Assembly: GCA_020721745.1 (NCBI GenBank)
Contig: DYMC01000085.1
Coordinates: 1-10,188 of the forward strand
Length of the DNA stretch: 10,188 nucleotides
Direction of reading: 5' to 3'
DNA from: Lentisphaera sp.
GTDB taxonomy: Bacteria > Verrucomicrobiota > Lentisphaeria > Victivallales > GWF2-50-93
Shown here: positions 5,556 to 10,188 of the stretch, piece by piece
How positions within the stretch are numbered: position 1 is the first letter of the stretch
How the letters are laid out: each line of letters opens with the position of its first letter
Position numbers and translations under genes: made by a program
Notes under the pieces: model-generated
Told to the model about the DNA's origin: nothing
Seen by the model: the letters and a program-made list of their open reading frames with translations, nothing else
The model's database searches: none

Positions 5556-6374
5556 TTATGCTGTAGCAGGCCTTGAAAGCATTCTTTTCGGTTCGTTCTC
5601 CCTGCGGAGCAGGGCCGGGGTGGTCCTGTATTTCCTTGAAAACGCCCTGTAGAACGTCTCGATGTTGAGGAATCCGCAGTTGGAGGAAATCTCCTTTATT
5701 GGAGTCCTTCCCGTGAGGAGGAGCCGCCGCGCCTCGGCGAGACGGCGGTCGAGGAGGAGATCGTGGGGGCTGCGCCCGAGATATCTTCTCGACAGCGAAT
5801 GCAGATGCGGAACGCTCACCCCGGCCGCCCCGGCCAGATCGGAGACGGCGATGTTCCCGGAATAGCTCTCGTCAATGAAGCGCTCCAGCTTCTCCACGCT
5901 GGCCGGCATGGACAGCGAATGGCTCCTCGACGAGAAGAGATCGGCCTCCCAGGAAATTCTTGAATAGGCGTATTCTCCTGTGCGCCGCCTGTCCGGAGTA
6001 TTCGAATGGAAGGCGTGCAGCATGCTGTTGGAGAAGTTCACCGCGTCGTCCTTGTTCTCCCATGTTGAGACGCGGGGATGGACTCTCCCTCTCCTGCGGC
6101 CTGAAAAAGAGGTCTCGAACCTGAGGCAGAGGCATTCGTAGGGATAGTCCGGGTCGGCCAGATGGATGGTGCTGTCCCCCTCGATGTGCCAGAACATCGA
6201 GCCGCAGCCGAATTCAATCTCCCGCCTCATGCCGTCAGGCCTGAAGCGGACCTTGCCCGCCACCACGAGCTCCACATACTCGACCCCGCGCGGGATGACA
6301 TAAGGATTGATTGGCTTGTTGCCCGGTGCCTTGTAGTAGCTTACATTGGAGAGATGTCTGATTCCAGCTCTCAC
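5556..6374 (-). CDS. AraC-family transcriptional regulator
   Basis: This 272-residue cytoplasmic regulator has an N-terminal cupin-like sensing domain (about 20-95, with VIPRGVEYVELVVAGKVRF and FGCGSMFWHIEGDSTIHLAD) and a C-terminal pair of helix-turn-helix motifs. The first lies around 176-198 (VSDLAGAAGVSVPHLHSLSR). The second ends in the family signature GFLNIETFYRAFSRKYRTTP (234-253). The start is GTG with AAGGAG eight bases upstream, a near-perfect ribosome-binding site; no better in-frame ATG is present. It is divergent from the isomerase/oxidoreductase pair across a 142-bp region and most likely controls that unit in response to a sugar or sugar derivative. The ligand cannot be predicted. 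The protein is arginine-rich and ends in a short basic tail, with no sign of truncation. Confidence 0.9.
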   Translation of the reverse strand: MRAGIRHLSNVSYYKAPGNKPINPYVIPRGVEYVELVVAGKVRFRPDGMRREIEFGCGSMFWHIEGDSTIHLADPDYPYECLCLRFETSFSGRRRGRVHPRVSTWENKDDAVNFSNSMLHAFHSNTPDRRRTGEYAYSRISWEADLFSSRSHSLSMPASVEKLERFIDESYSGNIAVSDLAGAAGVSVPHLHSLSRRYLGRSPHDLLLDRRLAEARRLLLTGRTPIKEISSNCGFLNIETFYRAFSRKYRTTPALLRRENEPKRMLSRPATA

Positions 6375-6516
6375 GGTGCGGCTCCTTCCATATTTTTAAT
6401 CAAATTATCATATTTTATGTCAATTGCAAGCCAATCCTCAAGTGTGTAATTTAATCGCCATGCAATAAAAGAAGTCAATTGACTTCGGGAATAAATCAAA
6501 AAAAGGAAGATGGTGC
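6375..6516. promoter_or_regulatory. Divergent promoter region, AraC gene / isomerase gene
   Basis: This 142-bp AT-rich segment separates two divergent genes. On the minus strand a perfect TTGACA (6418-6423) is present, but the -10 candidates at 17-19 bases are only AT-rich (ATTAAA, TAAAAA). On the plus strand TTGCAA (6424-6429) has TGTAAT 15 bases or TTTAAT 20 bases downstream, neither at ideal spacing. The -35 candidates on the two strands abut, which would allow one AraC-family dimer to affect both promoters. The ribosome-binding site for the plus-strand gene is AAAGGAAG, about eight bases before its ATG. Confidence 0.45.
6471..6486. promoter_or_regulatory. Perfect 16-bp palindrome, candidate operator
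   Basis: GAAGTCAATTGACTTC is a perfect palindrome ending 30 bases before the isomerase ATG, just downstream of the plausible promoter. Its position suits a repressor site or the 5' end of the mRNA leader. AraC proteins usually bind direct rather than inverted repeats, so the binding protein may be another regulator. Confidence 0.45.
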
Positions 6517-7272
6517 ATGAAACCGATTTCGGTGCAGTTGTATTCGGTGAGGGAAGAGGCTAAGAACGATTTCGTCGGAGTGCTGAAGAGGATAGCGGCG
6601 ATTGGCTACAAGGGCGTGGAGCCGGCCGGCTTCCACAATCTCAAGCCGGCCGAGTTCCGGAAGATCGTCGAGGACCTCGGGATGAAGACATCCTCCAGCC
6701 ACGGCCCCTGGGCGAATCCGGAGAACCTGCAGGAAGTGATAGACACGGCGGGGATTCTCGGCATAGACCTTGTCTCCACGGGCTACGGCCAGGAGCAGTT
6801 CAAGGACATGGCGGCGATCGAAAAGACAGCCGAGATGGTCAATGGGATGGTCGAAAAGCTGAAGAAGGCCGGACTCACGCTGTTCATGCACAACCACTGG
6901 TGGGAGTTCTGCAAGATAGATGGAAGGATAGCCTACGACATCTTCGCCGAGCTCTGCCCGGGAGTCAAATTCGAGATAGACACCTATTGGGCGGCGAACT
7001 TCGGAGCCAACGACCCCGCCGAGCAGGTCGCGAAATTCGCAGGCCGCGCACCTTTGCTCCACATCAAGGACGGCCCACTCGAGAAGGACAAGGCAATGGT
7101 CGCGGTGGGAAATGGCAAGATGAAGTTCAAGAAGGTGATAGCCGCAGCCGACCCGAAGGTGCTAAGATGGCTCGTCGTCGAACTCGACAAATGCGACACG
7201 GACATGATGACCGCGATAGAGAACAGCTACAAGTATCTCGTCGCGAACAAGCTCGGCATCGGCAACAAGTAG
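6517..7272 (+). CDS. Sugar phosphate isomerase/epimerase (xylose isomerase-like TIM barrel)
   Basis: This is a 251-residue member of the AP_endonuc_2 / xylose isomerase-like TIM-barrel superfamily (PF01261), close to IolE/YcjR-type sugar isomerases and epimerases. The barrel is recognisable from ISVQLYSVREEA (4-15), GYKGVEPAGF (30-39, Glu35), SSHGPWA (60-66), LTLFMHNHWWEF (120-131), VKFEIDTYWA (150-159) with Glu153 and Asp155, LLHIKDG (180-186) and LVVELD (219-224). Glu153, Asp155, His182 and Glu222 are plausible divalent-metal ligands by analogy with the family. It has no signal peptide, so it acts in the cytoplasm. It lies 44 bp upstream of a Gfo/Idh/MocA oxidoreductase, a pairing common in pathways that oxidise a sugar or inositol to a keto form and then isomerise or epimerise it. 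The exact substrate is not readable from sequence. Confidence 0.9.
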   Translation: MKPISVQLYSVREEAKNDFVGVLKRIAAIGYKGVEPAGFHNLKPAEFRKIVEDLGMKTSSSHGPWANPENLQEVIDTAGILGIDLVSTGYGQEQFKDMAAIEKTAEMVNGMVEKLKKAGLTLFMHNHWWEFCKIDGRIAYDIFAELCPGVKFEIDTYWAANFGANDPAEQVAKFAGRAPLLHIKDGPLEKDKAMVAVGNGKMKFKKVIAAADPKVLRWLVVELDKCDTDMMTAIENSYKYLVANKLGIGNK

Positions 7273-7316
7273 ATTAAATAACAAGAACCAAGAAACAGCA
7301 ATATAAAGGAGATTCC

Positions 7317-8405
7317 ATGAAGATAGGCATAATCGGATGCGGGAACATCAGCAGGACCTATTTCAACAACGCGAAGCGTTTCGGAGGCCTGGAGCTTGTC
7401 GCATGCACCGACATCGTGATGGAGGCTGCCGAGGCGAAGGCGAAGGAATATGGCGTGAAGGCGATGAAGGTTGACGAGCTTCTTGCGGACGAAAGCATAG
7501 GCATGGTCATCAACCTGACGGTTCCGCAGGCCCACACGGAGGTGAACCTGAAGGCGTTGAACGCCGGCAAGCATGTCTACTGCGAGAAGCCTTTCACGCT
7601 GAATCTCGCGGAGGCGTCGAAGGCGCTTGATCTGGCGAAGAGGAGGAAGCTCAGGATTGGTTCCGCGCCCGACACATTCCTTGGCGCCGGCTACCAGACG
7701 TGCCGGAGCCTCATCGAAGAGGGGAAGATTGGCAGGCCGATAGCCGGGACGGTGGTCATGCTATGCAGAGGGCCGGAAAAATGGCACCCGAATGCGCCTA
7801 TGTTCTATCAGAAAGGCGCCGGGCCGATGTTCGACATAGGACCATACTACATGACCGCCCTGGTAAGCCTGCTCGGGCCGGCGAAGTCGGTGAGCGGATA
7901 TGCGAGCAAGGCGTTCGAGGAGAGGACGGGCGGTGCCGGCGCGTTCGCGGGGAAAAAATTCAAGGTCGAGACCCCTACGCATTATTCGGGCACGGTCGAG
8001 TTTGGCTGCGGCGCCCTTGTAAATGTCGCAATCAGCTTCGACATCCACAGGGGAGCGCACAACCCGGTGGAGATATATGGGACGGAAGGCAGTCTCATAT
8101 GCCCGGATCCAAACACGTTCGGCGGACCAGTGAAGCTCTATCAGCCCTGGATGAAGGACTGGACAGAATGCAACCTCACCCACCGCTACGCGGAGAACAG
8201 CCGCATGCTGGGCGCCGCGGACATGGTCGCCGCGCAGAAGTCGGGCCGCCCGCATCGCTGCTCCGGAGAGCTTGCACGCCATGTGCTCGAACTCATGCTC
8301 GCGTTCGAGGAGGCATCCAAGACAGGCAAAAAATACACTATGAAGACCAGTTGCCAGATTCCAAAGCCGATGGACGCATCGCTGCCGGAAGGGACGCTGG
8401 ACTGA
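7317..8405 (+). CDS. Gfo/Idh/MocA-family NAD(P)-dependent oxidoreductase
   Basis: This 362-residue enzyme has an N-terminal Rossmann fold, KIGIIGCGNIS (2-12), with the acidic TD (31-32) ending the second strand and suggesting NAD preference. The family catalytic motif EKPF (90-93) contains Lys91. The second domain contains GSAPDTFLGAGYQTCR (115-130), where other members read APDTFLGGGHQTAR, and GPMFDIGPYYMTALVSLLGP (169-188) with Asp173 and Tyr177/178 where the family has catalytic Asp/His positions. Length is normal. An ideal AAGGAG precedes the ATG, and it is co-directional with the isomerase, so the two are probably one transcript. The likely role is oxidation or reduction of a sugar-derived hydroxyl during catabolism. 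The stop codon lies eight bases before the palindromic element at 8414, whose hairpins could also end or stabilise the transcript. Confidence 0.93.
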   Translation: MKIGIIGCGNISRTYFNNAKRFGGLELVACTDIVMEAAEAKAKEYGVKAMKVDELLADESIGMVINLTVPQAHTEVNLKALNAGKHVYCEKPFTLNLAEASKALDLAKRRKLRIGSAPDTFLGAGYQTCRSLIEEGKIGRPIAGTVVMLCRGPEKWHPNAPMFYQKGAGPMFDIGPYYMTALVSLLGPAKSVSGYASKAFEERTGGAGAFAGKKFKVETPTHYSGTVEFGCGALVNVAISFDIHRGAHNPVEIYGTEGSLICPDPNTFGGPVKLYQPWMKDWTECNLTHRYAENSRMLGAADMVAAQKSGRPHRCSGELARHVLELMLAFEEASKTGKKYTMKTSCQIPKPMDASLPEGTLD

Positions 8406-8411
8406 AGAGAT

Positions 8412-8515
8412 GAGGTAATTGCAAAATTGCCGACGGAACGCCGGTCTTATGACCGGCTTAAGAGCCAGCCATAAGACTGGCGTTCCCCTAAAAAGGCAAT
8501 TTTGCAATTACCGCA
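8412..8515. mobile_element. 99-bp palindromic MITE-like element with 18-bp perfect terminal inverted repeats
   Basis: The arms GGTAATTGCAAAATTGCC (8414-8431) and its exact complement (8495-8512) bound the element. Inside, 8435-8456 and 8465-8486 form a second inverted pair matching at 19 of 22 positions. Each inner arm is itself a hairpin: GCCGGTC-TTAT-GACCGGC at 8440-8457 is perfect, and 8464-8481 is imperfect. The loop centre contains CTTAAG. The sequence can therefore fold as one long hairpin or as a two-leaved cruciform. It encodes no protein, and its outer motif recurs at 39-54. No target-site duplication is obvious. Confidence 0.8.
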
Positions 8516-8694
8516 GATATTATGGGGCCGCAGGCTCCTTCGTCTGCCTGGCCGCCGCCGACCTTGGCGACCTCCTCGAACCCTGCGGAAAAGTCTGAAG
8601 CCGTGAACCCGCAGTTCTCGCGCCCCCAGAGATTCACCCTTATAACTCCGGAAAACATCCCCGCAAGAGGAAGATAGCCAGATAATCTCGTCTA
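8488..8694 (-). pseudogene. 3' tail of an unidentified gene, ending inside the palindromic element
   Basis: On the minus strand an open frame runs from after a TAG at 8692-8694, through LSGYLPLAG, an ATG at 8656-8658, MFSGVIRVNLWGRENCGFTA, SDFSAGFEEVAKVGGG and GACGPIISAV, then into the element (IAKLPF) and stops at TAG 8488-8490. The codon choice (GAG, GTC, GCC, AAG, ATA) resembles the neighbouring genes, which argues that this was coding. I do not recognise the family. The last seven codons are supplied by the element, so its insertion probably clipped the gene's end. The upstream part is lost or frameshifted. A short real gene starting at 8658 is the alternative, though it lacks a clear ribosome-binding site. 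Confidence 0.4.
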
Positions 8695-8763
8695 TCTGCA
8701 AAAAAACATCACGCCTGCGTAATAGTGCGAAAAACGGCATTGACATCGCCGCATGTCGTGCTA

Positions 8764-8802
8764 TTTCCGATTAGCGCACAGGACATATGCCCTAATCGGA
8801 AA
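8764..8802. repeat. 11-bp perfect inverted repeat (hairpin 1)
   Basis: TTTCCGATTAG (8764-8774) and CTAATCGGAAA (8792-8802) are exact complements around a 17-base loop that contains the near-palindrome GGACATATGCC. It is the first of three consecutive hairpins in the 3' region of the glycosyltransferase gene. Confidence 0.7.
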
Positions 8803-8803
8803 A

Positions 8804-8825
8804 CCACAAAAAACTGGTTTTGTGG
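8804..8825 (-). terminator. Hairpin 2, possible terminator of the glycosyltransferase transcript
   Basis: On the minus strand CCACAAAA, a six-base loop, then TTTTGTGG form a perfect 8-bp stem followed directly by TTTTCC. It lies about 65 bases beyond the glycosyltransferase stop. The stem is AT-rich and the T run is short, so it would be a weak intrinsic terminator, perhaps helped by the GC-rich hairpin before it. Confidence 0.35.
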
Positions 8826-8843
8826 ACGGGCTCCTATATCCTG

Positions 8844-8869
8844 CCCGCCAGCGCTTTCAGCGGGGCGGG
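8844..8869 (-). terminator. GC-rich hairpin 3, just after the glycosyltransferase stop
   Basis: CCCGCC (8844-8849) pairs with GGCGGG (8864-8869), and the inner CGCT (8852-8855) pairs with AGCG (8859-8862) around a three-base loop. On the minus strand it begins about 21 bases after the glycosyltransferase TGA. There is no T tract directly after it, so it may be a pausing or mRNA-stabilising hairpin rather than a complete terminator. Confidence 0.4.
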
Positions 8870-8890
8870 TAAACATCCTGCATCTTCTCT

Positions 8891-9613
8891 TCAACGCCTC
8901 ACATACCATATCGAGCAGGAGTCTCTGCTGCGCAAGCGCCAAGGACACAGTATCAGCGGGAGAATTTTCGAAATCATCTGCCGCTTCGAGTATGTCTTGA
9001 ATTTCCTCGACGAGCTTTGGACATGGAGAGGAAGCACCTTGAAGCTCAGTCCGCGCATCCTGCCCCACTTCCTGAGCGCCTTCGAGAAATGAACCTCCTC
9101 CGATGCGTAGTATCGCTCGTCGAATCCACCGGTCCCGAGCCAGGCCTCTTTGAGACAGAAAAGGAAGGATCCCGCCGCGACAGGATAAATTCTTATTATG
9201 ATGTGGTTCCAAATCCAGGCAAGGACTTTCGCCGTCCGGTCAACATGGCCGTCCTCGAAACCGACGAAGCAGCCACCGGCGCACGCACCACCATCGGACA
9301 TTGCGGACAGCGCGGCCCCGACCAGCCCCGGAGAGGCCGTCGTATCGGCATCGAGGAATATCAGAAACCTGCCCCCGGCAGCCTCCGCACCCCTGTTTCT
9401 CGCCCTCGCAATGCAGTTCTCCTTCTCGAAAACAACCCTCGCACCATGCAGCTTCGCTATCTCCGCAGTCCTGTCGCTCGAGTTGTTGTCAACGACTATC
9501 AGCTCGCCTGCGAATTTCGCAGAAAGAGCTTTCTTCGCGGCGAGAGCCGACTCCAGCGTGAGAGGAAGCAAGTCCTCCTCGTTGTAGGCCGGTATTATTA
9601 TCGAATAGTCCAT
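8891..9613 (-). CDS. Family 2 glycosyltransferase
   Basis: This is a 240-residue GT-A fold, family 2 glycosyltransferase transferring a sugar from a nucleotide-sugar donor, likely at the cytoplasmic face of the membrane. Visible motifs are SIIIPAYNEEDLLP (4-17), ELIVVDNNSSDRTAEIA (37-53), the region KENCIARARNRGAEAAGG (64-81) before the metal-binding LDAD (87-90), and GGFDERYYASEEVHFSKAL (162-180), where ED is replaced by EE in the acceptor-loop position. A moderately hydrophobic stretch, WIWNHIIIRIYPVAAGSFLF (133-152), may contact the membrane. The C-terminus, PLILCPWRLRSRDSCSIWY, resembles the ends of related small GT2 proteins, so the protein looks complete. It follows the exported-protein gene by 37 bp on the same strand. 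The ribosome-binding site is weak. Product and acceptor are unknown. Confidence 0.88.
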   Translation of the reverse strand: MDYSIIIPAYNEEDLLPLTLESALAAKKALSAKFAGELIVVDNNSSDRTAEIAKLHGARVVFEKENCIARARNRGAEAAGGRFLIFLDADTTASPGLVGAALSAMSDGGACAGGCFVGFEDGHVDRTAKVLAWIWNHIIIRIYPVAAGSFLFCLKEAWLGTGGFDERYYASEEVHFSKALRKWGRMRGLSFKVLPLHVQSSSRKFKTYSKRQMISKILPLILCPWRLRSRDSCSIWYVRR

Positions 9614-9650
9614 TCCAAAGTCCAGCGTGGAAACGGGATCCGTCGAGCTC

Positions 9651-10157
9651 TCACTTCAAAAACTTCCGTCTTAGGCGCTCCTTCTGTCCCGGCGTGAGGG
9701 CATCCTTTGCATCCTCCACGTCTATGCGTCCATCGCCGACCTCGATTATCTCCATGTGCTCCAGTTCGAGGTGGTATAATGGGTATGCGGTCATTTCAGG
9801 CGCGGACGAATATTTCTTGATCTTGCCGTAGAGCTTCACCTTCGAGCCGGCCTTGAGCCCGGGAATCATCGCGTTGGTCTCGTCGTTCTTTTCGGCCATC
9901 ACCGGAAAATTCGCCGGACGCACCTGCATGTAGTAGTGCTTGCCGGCCCTGTAACCGGACTTCTCCATGTATGGCGGAAAGGTCGTCTCGTATTTCACGA
10001 AGACAGTCTCTATCACGACCTTCTTGTTCTTGTATTCCTCCGGCGTCGCCCTCACCTTCTCCAAGTCCAGCTCTGTGTATTTCTTCGGGTCGAACGTCGC
10101 CGAGAGCAAGGACAACGACATCAGAACCGTCGCCGATACTATCAATGCTAGTTTCAT
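9651..10157 (-). CDS. Exported hypothetical protein, possibly OB-fold
   Basis: The first 20 residues (MKLALIVSATVLMSLSLLSA) form a signal peptide: one Lys, a hydrophobic core, then SLLSA before TFDPKK, so the 168-residue product is probably exported. The mature part starts DLEKVRATPEEYKNKKVVIE, then a beta-rich middle with HYYMQVRPANFPVM, then LKAGSKVKLYGKIKKYSSAP and YPLYHLELEHMEIIEV. The pattern of 'keyword' strands (KVVIETVFVKY, KVKLYGKI, LELEHMEII) is like a small OB-fold/nucleic-acid-binding-like domain placed outside the cytoplasm, but this is an impression and not a family match. The tail (DVEDAKDALTPGQKERLRRK) is charged and helical. GGAG precedes the ATG by seven bases. It is upstream of and co-directional with the glycosyltransferase gene. 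Confidence 0.7.
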   Translation of the reverse strand: MKLALIVSATVLMSLSLLSATFDPKKYTELDLEKVRATPEEYKNKKVVIETVFVKYETTFPPYMEKSGYRAGKHYYMQVRPANFPVMAEKNDETNAMIPGLKAGSKVKLYGKIKKYSSAPEMTAYPLYHLELEHMEIIEVGDGRIDVEDAKDALTPGQKERLRRKFLK

Positions 10158-10170
10158 GGCATGGCTCCAT

Positions 10171-10188
10171 TTGAAATTTGAGATTTGA
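10171..10188. repeat. 7-bp TTTGARA repeat at the window edge
   Basis: TTTGAAATTTGAGATTTGA is two and a half copies of a 7-base unit just upstream of the exported-protein gene's ribosome-binding site. It is cut by the window edge, so its full extent is unknown. Confidence 0.45.

Noticed and set aside
6496..7062. Minus-strand 188-codon open frame opposite the isomerase gene
   Set aside because: The plus strand has an unmistakable TIM-barrel protein with a ribosome-binding site. The opposite frame is low-similarity, composition-driven sequence.
8447..8746. Minus-strand 99-codon open frame across the palindromic element
   Set aside because: It runs straight through the element and is arginine-rich in a way typical of a shadow frame. 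The neighbouring frame ending at 8488 looks more like real coding sequence.
9017..9697. Plus-strand 226-codon open frame opposite the glycosyltransferase gene
   Set aside because: It is antisense to a complete GT2 protein with all expected motifs, and its arginine-rich translation shows no domain.

Overview
The window suggests a free-living bacterial chromosome, perhaps from the PVC group (Lentisphaerota/Kiritimatiellota-like). The hints are a sugar-isomerase/Gfo-Idh-MocA pair beside an AraC regulator, truncated repeats at gene ends, and intergenic arrays of the TTATGAGTGC/CATAATTCAT kind. No rRNA or universal marker is present, so this placement is a weak inference.

Layout. (1) Positions 1-1609, minus strand: hisC followed 21 bp later by the first half of a lactonase-type beta-propeller gene. 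The propeller gene stops inside a short motif that is also the terminal repeat of a small palindromic element near 8.4 kb. (2) Positions 1753-5249, minus strand: a compact, decaying defence operon. In transcription order it holds a miniature hsdM with an internal amber codon, a DUF1016/YhcG PDDEXK nuclease gene with two single-base frameshifts, an hsdS with its middle missing, a 30-codon ORF, a chimera of a patatin-like phospholipase N-terminus with a CBASS CD-NTase C-terminal sensor domain, the first 46 residues of an AlbA_2 (Schlafen/RecG-like) protein running into an intact four-helix-bundle (IVS/S23-type) gene, and a fragment of the RecG-like C-terminus. Junctions are 4-bp overlaps or gaps of about 3-12 bp, and several are marked by short repeats. 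(3) Positions 5556-8405: an AraC regulator (minus) divergent from a sugar-phosphate isomerase/epimerase and a Gfo/Idh/MocA oxidoreductase (plus), probably a regulated sugar-catabolic unit. A perfect 16-bp palindrome lies in the divergent promoter region. (4) Positions 8412-8694: a 99-bp palindromic MITE-like element, then the tail of an unidentified minus-strand gene that terminates inside the element. (5) Positions 8764-10157, minus strand: a small exported protein gene and a family 2 glycosyltransferase gene, followed by three consecutive hairpins.

The most interesting region is the island at 1.75-5.25 kb. Several different defence genes keep their beginnings and ends but have lost their middles, often in frame, and two components of a CBASS anti-phage operon appear to have been welded into one reading frame. 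The four-helix-bundle gene with its flanking repeats sits in the middle of another gene like a small mobile unit.
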